A stretch of 41,946 nt of DNA from a virus: the IMG/VR virus record IMGVR_UViG_3300034102_001208, positions 1 through 41,946 of that record; one strand, 5' to 3'. Made by a program: the position numbers and the translations under genes. The notes under the pieces are model-generated. The model saw only the letters and a list, made by a program, of their open reading frames with translations, made no database searches and was not told where the DNA came from. Positions 33,533-41,792 of the stretch are shown here, one piece after another; the first letter of the stretch is position 1, and every line of letters begins with the position of its first letter.

Positions 33533-36467
33533 CGAGTGTGCTCATGTTCGCGCTCAGGCGCAGTGTGGACACACGCATCGGCGGGCCATCCGTCTTGGCC
33601 AGCATGTCCTTCTTGGGGACCTGAAGTACGATAAACGACTGGGCGATGTCCTGCTTGAACGTGGAGTAGCTGAAGCTCATGTTGGAGCAAAACGCACGGA
33701 GCAGGCGCTCCTCGATGTAGTAGTCGATGTACCCCGGATTGACGCCGTGCTCGACCCGGCCCATGATCTCTTGCCGCGTGGTGGTCTTGCCCACACTGGT
33801 GCCGTCCCCGAACATAGCCGCAGGGCCCGCCTTCTCGCCATACTTGACGATGACGAACTTGCCTTGGAACTCTTGGGTGAACGCGTTGAGCACATCTTCT
33901 GCTGTGCGCTTGCCGCCCTTGATGGCCTGACGCTGGTGGTCGATCTGGCGGCGGTACGACTCGATGATCTCTTGCAAGGGGATGTTGACGATGCCCGTGT
34001 GCTTGTCACTCAGAAGCAAACCCGCCGCAACAATCGCGCCCACACCTGCCATCCAGTACCGCTCATCGTTGGGGGCTTTGTACTCGGTGTACATCCGGCG
34101 TACGCACTCAGGCACCAGTTCCCGCAGCATGCTTGCGTTGTCCACCAGATACTGCGACAAGATTTCGCCTGCTACGCCAAAGTTAAATGGCAGCGACTTG
34201 ATGATCTCGATCTCGTCTTGCGTCCATTCCAGCTTCACGTCCATGTTGAACTCGATCATGCGGCGCAGCTCACCTTCGGAGGAGTGCTTGCGCTCACCTG
34301 TCATGTAGTCAACGGCCGGGCGGTTGGAGGACATCAGCGCCAGCGTTGCCCATGTGGACAGGTTCAATCGTTCCTTGTTGGTGCCCGACTCCATGCGCTC
34401 TTTGCCGCGCCCCTCGCTCATGCTGAACAAGAAGGCAGGGAACCACTCAAAGTCCTTGCGGTTGTTGGTTGTGATCTCGTCCGTAATCAGCGGCAAGCTG
34501 CGCAGGTGCCCAAGGCGTTGCTGCATGGCAACAGGCGATGTGCCCGAGCCTGTGCGGTAGTGAATCGGATGCCCCCAGATGGACGCTGCTGCGTCCAGCG
34601 ACAACGACTTGCCTGTACCTGACTCAGTGGACGCTACGTGCACGGTCATGCCCAGCAGGCCTGTGAACTTCATCAAGGGGGCGGCGGCGCCCGCCAACAC
34701 CACGGCCAACTGATCCCACATCTTGCGCCGCACCATCATGTTGATGACGTTTCTCCACGCATCCAACGTGCCAGTGGGTTTGGTGCTGCTCACAATGTTT
34801 TGCAACTCTGTCATTGGCACCATGACGGGCTGGCGGTTTGCGCTGTACACGCGGCTTGCAAACACAAATGTGCCATCGTCTTGCCAGCCATAGCTGGGCG
34901 GCATGTTGATAGGGGATCGCTCCACGCTAATCTTCTCAACGCTGGCGCGGACGTAGTCGTAGAAGTTCTTGTCGTTGCCGGAACCAAACGCAGCCATGAC
35001 GTTCTGGTTGGCCAAGTGCTTGATCGTCTCGTCCTTGCTGGCCAGACATTTTTGTGGCACCAGCACGTTGTGAAGCTGCTTGTTCTTGATAACGCAAAAG
35101 TGCACCTCATGGCTGCCGTTGTTGTTCAGCACGTCCACCGGGAAGATAGTGTTGGAGCACAGCAACAGTTGCTTGGTCACCTTGTGGCCGTCAGTGTCTT
35201 CCTCGATGCGTTCCAAAAAAACACCTCCCCTTGCGCCAAAGGCGTAGCCCCGTGGGGGCTCTGGCTGGGCGATGCGTACCGTGTCGGCCTCCGTATCGTC
35301 ATCGGACGCTGCACTGCTTTCGACCTCGACCGTAGTCTTGGCGGTGGTCAGCGCCATCTCCCGGCCCCACAGCAGTGGGTTGGTGATCTTGCCCCAGTGC
35401 GGGCACTTGCGGCACACGCCGGGGTTCATGTCGTCCATGGCAGCGCATGAGTACGGCCCTCTGATCTCGGCCAGCTTCTGGTGCATGCGCTCGTGTGGGT
35501 AGGGGTGCAGGTCACTCAGCCATGTAGCTGCCTTCTCACCGTCTGCGCAGACCTTGGCCCAACTGAGCATCCCGCGCCAGATCGGCTCCATGCCATCGTC
35601 CGATGCGTTCTCCACGTAGTTCTCAAGCTGGGCGCATCCTGAGCCGTGTTTGGTCTTGACCAGAATTTTCTTGAACAACGTCACGCTGTTTTGTGCAAGC
35701 GCCGTCAACGTGGACGGTGCACTGACACCCGTTGGCCTCTGTCCGGGCAGCGCCAGCGTGGAGCTGGTGGGCTTCTTCACAAAGTCTGGGCCGAACCCTT
35801 CGGCCGTCAGGATGGCCTCGATGTCAGCCACCTCAAACCTGCCGCCGTCAGCAATGCTGCGCACACGGGTAGCTGCACGCACAGCCTTGCCGTTCTTCAC
35901 GCCCGTGTTGGTGCTGTCAGGCACCCGCAAGACTCGGGAAGCATCGCCTGTGACAGCGGTGTCGATGGCCAGCCCGTGCTTGATGCACAGCTCTTTGAAA
36001 CGCTTGGCCAGCGGATACCAGTCCTCTTTGAACAGCATCTCATCGAGCGGCCAGTAGGCGTGTATGCCGCCGCCAGAGTGAACCAGCCAAGGGTCGCCCA
36101 GCGCAGCCAGCCCCGTGTCCTCACAGAACTTCTGCAAGGCTTGCGCCGCAGCTTTGGCGCTCGGGTATGCCTTGGGCTTGATGACGCCCTCTTCGTTGGG
36201 GATGTCCTTGGGGTGGTTGCAGTCAAGGTCCACGGCCAGCACTTGACTGCCGTGCATGTTCTCCTTGGTGCGGTCCTTGTCCGTGCCGAACGTGCCCAAC
36301 GCAAAGTACGTGTCAAGCCCCGCCTTCGCCCACTTCTCCACCGTGGGCATGAGTTCCTCAAGTGTTTGTCCGTAGACGTGTTGTTTTTTCTTTGTAAGCT
36401 CTACCGCGCAGTAATAGCCATTACCCGGAGACGGCAAAACCGCCGCCATCAAATCGAGCGGAGTCAT
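33492..36467 (-). CDS. Primase-helicase (AEP-like primase plus SF3/DUF927-type ATPase, 991 residues)
   Basis: Initiates and drives phage DNA replication. The N-terminal 250 residues resemble an archaeo-eukaryotic primase/polymerase: D80-x-D82 (LAVDLDCNH), SGGGIHAYW (131-139) with H136, and D175 in TGDASRVLRVPDST. A Cys cluster follows at about 345-365 (CAAMDDMNPGVCRKCPHWG). The C-terminal half is a helicase-type ATPase with Walker A ESGTGKS (615-621, K620) and a likely Walker B at PLITDEITT. An AAGGA site lies 5 bases before the ATG. Downstream in the arm it is followed only by the 62-residue gene. T7-type DnaB helicase signatures are absent. Confidence 0.85.
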   Translation of the reverse strand: MTPLDLMAAVLPSPGNGYYCAVELTKKKQHVYGQTLEELMPTVEKWAKAGLDTYFALGTFGTDKDRTKENMHGSQVLAVDLDCNHPKDIPNEEGVIKPKAYPSAKAAAQALQKFCEDTGLAALGDPWLVHSGGGIHAYWPLDEMLFKEDWYPLAKRFKELCIKHGLAIDTAVTGDASRVLRVPDSTNTGVKNGKAVRAATRVRSIADGGRFEVADIEAILTAEGFGPDFVKKPTSSTLALPGQRPTGVSAPSTLTALAQNSVTLFKKILVKTKHGSGCAQLENYVENASDDGMEPIWRGMLSWAKVCADGEKAATWLSDLHPYPHERMHQKLAEIRGPYSCAAMDDMNPGVCRKCPHWGKITNPLLWGREMALTTAKTTVEVESSAASDDDTEADTVRIAQPEPPRGYAFGARGGVFLERIEEDTDGHKVTKQLLLCSNTIFPVDVLNNNGSHEVHFCVIKNKQLHNVLVPQKCLASKDETIKHLANQNVMAAFGSGNDKNFYDYVRASVEKISVERSPINMPPSYGWQDDGTFVFASRVYSANRQPVMVPMTELQNIVSSTKPTGTLDAWRNVINMMVRRKMWDQLAVVLAGAAAPLMKFTGLLGMTVHVASTESGTGKSLSLDAAASIWGHPIHYRTGSGTSPVAMQQRLGHLRSLPLITDEITTNNRKDFEWFPAFLFSMSEGRGKERMESGTNKERLNLSTWATLALMSSNRPAVDYMTGERKHSSEGELRRMIEFNMDVKLEWTQDEIEIIKSLPFNFGVAGEILSQYLVDNASMLRELVPECVRRMYTEYKAPNDERYWMAGVGAIVAAGLLLSDKHTGIVNIPLQEIIESYRRQIDHQRQAIKGGKRTAEDVLNAFTQEFQGKFVIVKYGEKAGPAAMFGDGTSVGKTTTRQEIMGRVEHGVNPGYIDYYIEERLLRAFCSNMSFSYSTFKQDIAQSFIVLQVPKKDMLAKTDGPPMRVSTLRLSANMSTLDDSVLQSIPVVSG

Positions 36468-36486
36468 GGAGGTCCTTGGGAATGGG

Positions 36487-36636
36487 TTACTTGAGGTCGT
36501 CTTCGGCTACATCCAGCAGCGCAGAGAAGCGCTCATAAAGTTCTCGCACGACTTCGGCAGGCACGTTGTAGTTGGCCATGTAAATGTGTGTCAGCAGTTC
36601 TTCGTGGCTCAGGGTTTCAGGTTGTACTCGTGACAT
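36487..36636 (-). CDS. Tiny acidic protein (49 residues)
   Basis: Start chosen at 36636 because GGAGAAGAAT directly precedes this ATG. The ATG 12 bases upstream (36648) contains that site, and longer versions would overlap the HTH gene heavily. The product begins MSRVQPETLSHEELLTHIYM, continues ANYNVPAEVVRELYERF and ends LLDVAEDDLK. It is helical and acidic. It overlaps the end of the HTH gene by 28 bp and lies 19 bp before the primase-helicase start, so it is translated in the same operon. Function unknown; an antirepressor or inhibitor is possible but not supported by motif. Confidence 0.6.
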   Translation of the reverse strand: MSRVQPETLSHEELLTHIYMANYNVPAEVVRELYERFSALLDVAEDDLK

Positions 36637-36887
36637 ATTCTTCTCCATGCTTCGTCCGCTGTGTTTGAGGACTGCATTATTGTTAAAAGGGTTTCCACGC
36701 GGTGGCGGTACGCGACAAAGACTTCTGATCCGTTGAACCAGTTGTAGACAGTCTGTCGTGTGACGCCGAGGGCGTAGGCGATTTTGGTGACAGGGAAATC
36801 CAAGTGGATAGCCCAACGCCCAAGCTGGTTGCCCAGAGACTTGGGAGTCTTCATCACGTCATCAATGATTTTTTGTGAGTAGGCCAT
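36609..36887 (-). CDS. Helix-turn-helix DNA-binding protein (92 residues)
   Basis: A small protein with one HTH at about 32-53 (PVTKIAYALGVTRQTVYNWF): 'IAYALGVTRQTVYNWF' has the turn Gly and the recognition helix form of Cro/XRE-type repressors. The C-terminal helix (HRVETLLTIMQ; DEAWRRICHEYN) may dimerise. Likely regulates phage gene expression by binding an operator. It lies between a homing endonuclease and replication genes. Its frame is open for about 30 codons upstream without any start codon, right up to the endonuclease stop. No clear ribosome binding site precedes ATG 36887. Confidence 0.75.
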   Translation of the reverse strand: MAYSQKIIDDVMKTPKSLGNQLGRWAIHLDFPVTKIAYALGVTRQTVYNWFNGSEVFVAYRHRVETLLTIMQSSNTADEAWRRICHEYNLKP

Positions 36888-36977
36888 GGTGTTTAGGTGG
36901 GGGTACTCGCTGCGTCTGCTAACTCGCTCGCCGGAGCCTGCGCAGTCTGGGCAGCATCCGCTTTCCCCCCGATTCAG

Positions 36978-37469
36978 TTACTCGATTGTGTGGTGAACGG
37001 CCTTGGCAGCGTTGTATGCCGACGCTGCCTCTTCGACAGTGTCGAACGCGCCGAGACGTATACGCCTGCCGTCTACGCCAATCTGTGCAATAAACATTCC
37101 GTCCATCTCACAAACACCCAACACACCCGTTTTGTTGTTTCGCATAGCGCCCTTTCGGTTCCACCCGTTCTCAGCCACAGACACGTCCCGTAGGTTGATG
37201 ATGCGGTTGTCACTGGGGCAACCGTTGATGTGGTCGATCTCGGCAGCAGGCCATGTGCCGTACGTCAGCAACCACGCAAGGCGGTGTGCCTTGAACTCGT
37301 AGCCCAGCAGTCGGATGCGAACGTAGCCTTTGTTGTCGAGCCTGCCTGTGGCAGCGCCAGCTTTCCGCTTGTGGCCGTGCACCTTGTGGGTGAACAACCC
37401 TGTCTGCGGGTCGTAGTTCAGAAGTGCGGAAACTTCTTCTCGGGACACGTTGGTGTTGTACTGTTTCAT
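36978..37469 (-). CDS. HNH homing endonuclease with AP2 domain (163 residues)
   Basis: Free-standing homing endonuclease. Residues about 48-105 hold an HNH_3-type nuclease: HRLAW (62-66), the catalytic DHING (79-83), N88 and N92 (NRIINLRDVS). Residues about 110-160 match an AP2 DNA-binding domain (NKTGVLGVCEMDGMFIAQIG, then RRIRLGAFDTVEEAASAYNA). Such genes cut homologous DNA lacking them and spread by repair. It is preceded by a good GGAG site and sits between the ssDNA-binding candidate and the HTH gene. A hairpin with a short T run overlaps the upstream side. Its neighbours do not need it, so it is likely a later insertion. Confidence 0.88.
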   Translation of the reverse strand: MKQYNTNVSREEVSALLNYDPQTGLFTHKVHGHKRKAGAATGRLDNKGYVRIRLLGYEFKAHRLAWLLTYGTWPAAEIDHINGCPSDNRIINLRDVSVAENGWNRKGAMRNNKTGVLGVCEMDGMFIAQIGVDGRRIRLGAFDTVEEAASAYNAAKAVHHTIE

Positions 37470-37477
37470 AGGTTCTC

Positions 37478-37499
37478 CAAAACAGGGCCGAAACCCTGT
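37478..37499 (-). terminator. Weak terminator-like hairpin after the ssDNA-binding gene
   Basis: On the - strand ACAGGG (37499-37494) pairs with CCCTGT (37487-37482) around TTTCGG, followed by TTTGG. It lies 18 bp after the stop of the ssDNA-binding candidate and directly before the ribosome binding site of the homing endonuclease. With only a short T run it may lower, rather than stop, read-through into the endonuclease. Confidence 0.45.
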
Positions 37500-37516
37500 A
37501 GTGTAGGTACAAAGTT

Positions 37517-38500
37517 CTACTCATCATCCCAATCGGACACGATGTCAGCCAGCTTGGACTTCTTGGCTGGCACAGCAGCGCCTCTGGCACCTTCTTTGCG
37601 CACTTCCGGCTCGTCCGCTTCAGCTTCGGGTTCAGCCTTGGCTTTGGCCTTGGGCTTAGCGGCCTTGACTTCAGCCACAGCCTCAGCCGCGTCCTCGTCC
37701 ATCAGCTCGCCCATGGGCTTGGTAACGGGCTTGGGGGCAGCGCCGGGGATAGCCATCGGTGCGGCCTTCACGCCGTCAGCTTGCGCCACGGTCAAGGTTG
37801 TTGCCTTCTTGGCATCGTCAGAGTCGCCTTGGGTCACAGCGATCGGGTACTCATCATCTGTCAGCCAGCGCGTAGGCGCGAAGAACAGCTTGGGAGACTC
37901 GGCCTTGGTGTCGAACTTCATGCGCGTGACGATCTGCTCGGGATTAACCGGAGGTGTCTGCGCTGCCAAGAAGCGGGCGTAGGCTTGCAGGGGACGCTTG
38001 TCGCCATCTTCCTTGCCGAAGATGCTGGTAGCTGGGAGTGTCAGTTGCAGCACATCACCTTCAGGGTTGTCGGCCAGCACAACAGCAAGGCGCTGTTGGA
38101 AGCGGCAGGCACGGCTGTTGCCGTTACCGGAACCGGCTTCGTTCTGTGGGCAACCCATGCAGGTCTTGCTCTGTGGAGCAGCGATGCTTGTGTCAGGTTT
38201 CTCGCCGTCATTGCTCCAGCAGTCAGGACGCACAATCGCTTCGGCGTTGTAAGCGCCAGCGTAGAAGATGCGGCTGACCTTGGGGGCAGCACGGACGATG
38301 ATGACATCAAGGTGACGGTCTTCGATGGCGGCGACTTCCTTGCCACCTGCCACCAGACGGAACACGCCGCCTTTGATGGAGATGCGCTTGGTCGATACAC
38401 CAGCACCGCCGCCCGTCAGGGCCTTGGCTGTGTCAGACAACTCGTTGTTACGAGCAAATGCGGGGACGTTGGACGAATTGAAAAGCGTAATGTTGCTCAT
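37517..38500 (-). CDS. ssDNA-binding protein candidate with zinc site and acidic tail (327 residues)
   Basis: The N-terminal about 210 residues form a beta-rich core with a four-Cys cluster, C94, C114, C117 and C132 (RPDCWSNDG; TCMGCPQN; SRACRF), likely a zinc site. After about residue 240 comes an Ala/Lys/Pro/Glu linker and then a short acidic C-terminal tip, DIVSDWDDE. A folded core, flexible linker and acidic tip is the layout of phage and bacterial SSBs, in which the tip recruits partners. The 'CWSNDG.KPD' and 'C..CPQN..GSG.G..RACR' phrases are ones I recall from replication-region proteins of environmental phages. It would protect ssDNA made by the helicase and polymerase. Confidence 0.7.
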   Translation of the reverse strand: MSNITLFNSSNVPAFARNNELSDTAKALTGGGAGVSTKRISIKGGVFRLVAGGKEVAAIEDRHLDVIIVRAAPKVSRIFYAGAYNAEAIVRPDCWSNDGEKPDTSIAAPQSKTCMGCPQNEAGSGNGNSRACRFQQRLAVVLADNPEGDVLQLTLPATSIFGKEDGDKRPLQAYARFLAAQTPPVNPEQIVTRMKFDTKAESPKLFFAPTRWLTDDEYPIAVTQGDSDDAKKATTLTVAQADGVKAAPMAIPGAAPKPVTKPMGELMDEDAAEAVAEVKAAKPKAKAKAEPEAEADEPEVRKEGARGAAVPAKKSKLADIVSDWDDE

Positions 38501-38507
38501 GATTGCG

Positions 38508-38924
38508 TTACTTTCTTGCTTTGGTTACACGAATGTCGAACTCAGTGACTGAGTTCAGCCCCGGCGGCAGAACACCGGGGTTCTCTTCCAGAAACTGTGC
38601 CATGTTGGTTTGGGCGATGCGCTTCTCCAACAGGTCCACGACTTGATGCTCAAGCACGAATGCTTTGAACGAGTCCCAGTCCTGTGTGTTGTAGCGCGTC
38701 TTCTTCATCAACGACACGGTTCCCGTGGAGGTCTGGACCGATGTCAGGCCGAGGGCCTTCATCTGGTCTTTGATAGCGAGGCGCACCTGTGTGCGCTGCT
38801 CATCCAGCTCAGCGAGCTGGCGATCAAGGCCTTCCATCTTGGCCTTGATCTTGGTGTGAATGGCGACCAGCTTGTCGAGCGGAATTGCTTCAACTTCCGG
38901 TGCTTCTTCGATGTCTTCAGTCAT
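38508..38924 (-). CDS. Coiled-coil protein of the replication arm, Gp157-like layout (138 residues)
   Basis: An acidic start (MTEDIEEAPEVEAIPLDKLV) leads into a long helix with heptads (IHTKIKAKMEGLDRQLAELD, then EQRTQVRLAIKDQMKALGL). A beta unit (VQTSTGTVSLMKKTRY) and a final helical part (FKAFVLEHQVVDLLEKRIAQ) follow. This is the same general order as Gp157/Gam-like phage proteins; I cannot fix the family. The start follows GGAGAAAGCA, a site repeated before other early genes. It lies 7 bp before the ssDNA-binding candidate, suggesting a joint role in DNA metabolism. Confidence 0.65.
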   Translation of the reverse strand: MTEDIEEAPEVEAIPLDKLVAIHTKIKAKMEGLDRQLAELDEQRTQVRLAIKDQMKALGLTSVQTSTGTVSLMKKTRYNTQDWDSFKAFVLEHQVVDLLEKRIAQTNMAQFLEENPGVLPPGLNSVTEFDIRVTKARK

Positions 38925-38992
38925 TGCTTTCTCCTATATTTTTGTCAAGCGTTGGACAGTTTACATGGGTTTTTTGGTGGCGCAACCCCCTT

Positions 38993-40552
38993 TCAAGAAT
39001 TTATTTCAAGGGTAAACATCTCAGTCAGAAGTGAGCTATCGCTTACTTTCGCTCCGAGGGCTTTGAACATCTTGACCTCCACTGGGGAGCTCTGGATGTG
39101 GAAGACTGTCACCTTGTCGGAGTTCTGGCCCTTGCGGTCGGCACGGGCAATGCACTGGATGTACTGCTCCACGCTCATCAACGGGCCGTAGAACACCACG
39201 GTGTCAGCGGCAGTCAGCGTAATGCCGTGCGCTGTGGCCGCAGGCTGCATGACCAGCACCCTTGGGTCGGGGTCGGTCTGGAAGCGGTGGATGATGTCGC
39301 CGCGCTTGTTTGCAGACACGCCGCCGTGGATGCACTCGTTGGTGATGCCCTTGGATGTCAGGTGCCGCTGGATGGTCTCGATGCTGGCGCGAAACAACGC
39401 GAAGATGATGACCTTGCGCGATGTCTCCTCCAGAATTTCTTCCAGCACGCCAAGCCGGGGGCTGGCGTCGAACTCCACCACCTCTTTGGTATCCGTGAGC
39501 GCAGCGCCGCAACTGACTTGCAGCAGCTTACTCAGCATAGCAGCGGCATTGACCGCTGTGATGACCTCTCCAGCCGCCTGCACTAGCATCTGGTCCTTGA
39601 GCAGGTTGTAGTACTTGGCCTGCTGCGGAGTCAGCGGCACCTCACGGGTAAGCGTCATCACTGGCGGCAAGTCAAGGCACTGGTCTTTGGAGTACCGGAT
39701 CGCTGGCTGCAGCGCATTGAACACACGGTCACGCGCATCAGGCTTGGGGGCCCACTTGTACAGCGTGATCTTGTTCATCACCGAGTCACGCCATCCTGTG
39801 TAAAACATCGGCACGTTGTCGGGGTTGACCAACTTGGCCAGCCCGTACGCATCAGCAGGCGACTGCGATGCCGGTGTGCCCGTCATCATCCACAGGTGGG
39901 TCTTGGGTGTGAGGATCGACTTGAGCGTCTTCCAGCGCTTGGTGGTCACGGTCTTGTAGGCGTTGGCCTCATCGACAATCACCAGATCAAAGCGGCCGTC
40001 GTTGACGATCTCCTCGGCAATCAGGTTCAGCCCATCGTAGTTGCATATCACGAACTCGTAGTCTTGCTGGATCATCTCGATCCGGCGTGATGCCTTGTTG
40101 TGATGCGCCACGATGGCCGAACGATGAATGATGCTGTTGTTCAGATCACTGAGCCATGCTGAGTGCATGATTGACAGTGGGCACAGTATCAACACACGCC
40201 GCACGAAGCCTAGCTTCATCAAGTAGTCAGCGGCCCACAGCGCTGCAAGCGTCTTGCCTGTGCCGGGATCGTTGAAACAAAACGCACGCTTGTGCATGGT
40301 GAGGAACGATGCGGTATCCACTTGGTGCTCCATCGGCTTGTAACGCCCCGGCCAGTCGTAGCGCCGAGTGATGGGTGACCGAATGTCTTTCACGCCTAGA
40401 TTCTTCAGGACACGCGCTTCGTCCAAGCCCCAGTACACAGCAACATCGAAGCTGCCGTCATCGCGTTCGATGACTTTGTGCTTGGGGATGATGCGGTACT
40501 TGTCGGGGTTGCGCGTTCTGAAGACAACGGCTTTGTTGTCGATGATGTCCAC
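38993..40552 (-). CDS. SNF2-family (SF2) helicase/ATPase (519 residues)
   Basis: GTG start behind GGAGAAAGCA. ATP-driven DNA translocase of the SNF2 type. Motif I is DPGTGKT (95-101), motif II DEAN (194-197) in place of DEAH, motif III TGTPAS (224-229) and motif VI QCIARADRKGQ (466-476). EHQVDTASFL (75-84) fits the Q/Ia region before motif I. The length is near the minimal two-RecA-domain core with no extra DNA-binding domain. Phage members sit in replication regions and may help recombination, replication restart or removal of bound proteins. Upstream (by transcription) is the HNH gene, 15 bp away; 68 bp separate it from the coiled-coil gene, where I see only a weak GGGTT/AACCC pairing. Confidence 0.88.
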   Translation of the reverse strand: MDIIDNKAVVFRTRNPDKYRIIPKHKVIERDDGSFDVAVYWGLDEARVLKNLGVKDIRSPITRRYDWPGRYKPMEHQVDTASFLTMHKRAFCFNDPGTGKTLAALWAADYLMKLGFVRRVLILCPLSIMHSAWLSDLNNSIIHRSAIVAHHNKASRRIEMIQQDYEFVICNYDGLNLIAEEIVNDGRFDLVIVDEANAYKTVTTKRWKTLKSILTPKTHLWMMTGTPASQSPADAYGLAKLVNPDNVPMFYTGWRDSVMNKITLYKWAPKPDARDRVFNALQPAIRYSKDQCLDLPPVMTLTREVPLTPQQAKYYNLLKDQMLVQAAGEVITAVNAAAMLSKLLQVSCGAALTDTKEVVEFDASPRLGVLEEILEETSRKVIIFALFRASIETIQRHLTSKGITNECIHGGVSANKRGDIIHRFQTDPDPRVLVMQPAATAHGITLTAADTVVFYGPLMSVEQYIQCIARADRKGQNSDKVTVFHIQSSPVEVKMFKALGAKVSDSSLLTEMFTLEINS

Positions 40553-40567
40553 TGCTTTCTCCGGTGA

Positions 40568-40801
40568 TTATTTGTTGTCGCCTTGATTGGCTTTCTTGGC
40601 ACGCAGTCTCAGGTTGCCCGGCGTTGACTTGCCGCCAGCCCGTAGGGGCTTGACGTGGTCGATGTCTTTGCCTGCACGGTCAACGCCTTTCTTGTCATAT
40701 GCACGCCGCGCACGTTGGCGCTCATGCTGGTCCGATTCGGGGCCGGACTTGCCGGTCTCCAGATCACGCTTGTATTCCTTCTTGTAGTCTCTCGTTGCCA
40801 T
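40568..40801 (-). CDS. Small HNH nuclease-like protein (77 residues)
   Basis: Start chosen at ATG 40801, which follows GAGAGATTGAT and lies 1 bp after the nuclease stop. The frame extends upstream to 41005, but only as overlap with that gene. The product is very basic: MATRDYKKEYKRDLETGKSG, then a core DIDHVKPLRAGGKSTPGNLR (46-65) and KKANQGDNK. The D-H, then N63 and N72 match the HNH beta-beta-alpha metal site of tiny phage HNH proteins ('DVDH....NLR..SK..N'). It may nick phage DNA during processing or be a mobile nuclease; the first is favoured by its tight packing in the operon. Confidence 0.78.
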   Translation of the reverse strand: MATRDYKKEYKRDLETGKSGPESDQHERQRARRAYDKKGVDRAGKDIDHVKPLRAGGKSTPGNLRLRAKKANQGDNK

Positions 40802-40802
40802 A

Positions 40803-41468
40803 TCAATCTCTCTTTCGGTTGTGTTCACAGGTTTTAACGGCACACCAGCCGCATAGCGGTGTGGGCTTGGGGTTCCATACCCCGGTCTCATGCGCCTTTT
40901 CAATGCGGGCGACGCGTGTCCGGTAATCCCACCAGTACTCCTCGGCTTCACCGCGCAAGAAGCTGGCCTTGACCAAGTCGTTCTTGACCACGAACAGCAG
41001 ACCACCGCTGACTTTGCGGATGTGCGGGAAGTGCACGAACACCATCAAAGCCATCAGCCGTAGCTGCTCCCGATCAGGGTACTTGTTGTTCCCCGTTTTA
41101 TAGTCCACCACGCGAGCTGTCAAGTTGTCATCGTCGATGATGAGCAAGTCGGCAATGCCGCGCACCCACACATCTTTGTCCATGAACCCGCAAGGGCGCA
41201 GATCGGCCGTCACGCCCATCTCGTGCTCACACAGCTTGCGACCGGGCTTGGACTTGAGCGCATCGAGCATGTCCTTGACGAACTCAAACTGGGGCGGCAG
41301 GGGCTTGTCGTCCTTGATGTAGAACTCCGCTGCCGCGTGCAGCTCCTTGCCGTACAGGATGGCTTCAGTCTCTGGGAAGGGGTACTTCTTCAAGACCTTC
41401 ACCTCGTGGTAGCGCCGGGGACAACCTTCGTAGTCCTTGAGCGCTGAATGTGACCATTTAACTGTCAT
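40803..41468 (-). CDS. RecB/Cas4-like PD-(D/E)XK exonuclease with Fe-S cysteines (221 residues)
   Basis: Start at ATG 41468, sharing bases with the peptidase stop (TGATG) and 5 bases after GAGG; a TTG one codon upstream is too close. The nuclease core has H44 (YGKELHAAAEF), D107 (RGIADLLII) and D122-Y-K124 (VVDYKTG), the PD-(D/E)XK pattern of RecB-family exonucleases. C16 (EGCPRRY) with C206, C209 and C214 (LCGWCAVKTCEH) is the one-plus-three Cys layout of AddB/Cas4-type 4Fe-4S clusters. A likely role is degradation or end processing of DNA during phage replication and recombination. Confidence 0.88.
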   Translation of the reverse strand: MTVKWSHSALKDYEGCPRRYHEVKVLKKYPFPETEAILYGKELHAAAEFYIKDDKPLPPQFEFVKDMLDALKSKPGRKLCEHEMGVTADLRPCGFMDKDVWVRGIADLLIIDDDNLTARVVDYKTGNNKYPDREQLRLMALMVFVHFPHIRKVSGGLLFVVKNDLVKASFLRGEAEEYWWDYRTRVARIEKAHETGVWNPKPTPLCGWCAVKTCEHNRKRD

Positions 41469-41776
41469 CAAAACCTCGCAGATTGAATTGCTTTGCTGAG
41501 CCTGTTGCTGAACTCTTCGACGAAGTTCTCGTCGTTGTTCAGGTCAGGGCGGTCCATGCTCTCAAGTATGGCGTGTGTCAGCTCGTGCCAGAACGTCTCT
41601 TGCAGTGCCGAGAGTTTCAGCGGTATGCCGTGGTACGACTTACGCGCCAGTGTGATGGTGCGCTTGGCGTAGTGCACCTCGCCCATGTACAGACGCTCAC
41701 GCATCGCTTCCGCGATCTCCACGCTGTACCAGTTCTCCCCCACTTTGATCTTCTTGGGTAGTGTCAGTTGCTTCAT
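41468..41776 (-). CDS. Small zincin metallopeptidase-like protein (102 residues)
   Basis: Start at ATG 41776 behind AGGAGAAAGCGA; the frame is open further upstream to 41827, but that part overlaps the polymerase gene. The product has HELTH (64-68) in TFWHELTHAILESM, the HExxH zinc motif, followed by an acidic stretch with a possible third ligand (E84-E88, NDENFVEEF). The rest is short strands. The size resembles tiny ImmA/SprT-like phage peptidases. Its substrate is unknown; a host regulator or repressor is a common target in such families. It sits between polymerase and nuclease genes. Confidence 0.75.
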   Translation of the reverse strand: MKQLTLPKKIKVGENWYSVEIAEAMRERLYMGEVHYAKRTITLARKSYHGIPLKLSALQETFWHELTHAILESMDRPDLNNDENFVEEFSNRLSKAIQSARF

Positions 41777-41792
41777 TCGCTTTCTCCTGTTG

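Noticed and set aside
33747-36494. Long + strand ORFs (291, 270 and 282 codons) opposite the primase-helicase
   Set aside because: The - strand frame carries clear primase and Walker motifs over the same bases; the + frames give His/Arg/Cys-rich products with no motif.
36978-37469. Group I intron or intein housing the HNH-AP2 gene
   Set aside because: Both neighbours look like complete, separate genes with their own starts and stops, and I see no intron core or intein splice motif; a free-standing homing endonuclease explains it better.
38925-38992. Promoter or terminator in the 68-bp gap before the coiled-coil gene
   Set aside because: TTGCGC and TAAACT at 16 bp match the consensus poorly, TTGACA is too close to the start codon, and the GGGTT/AACCC pairing is short with no T run.
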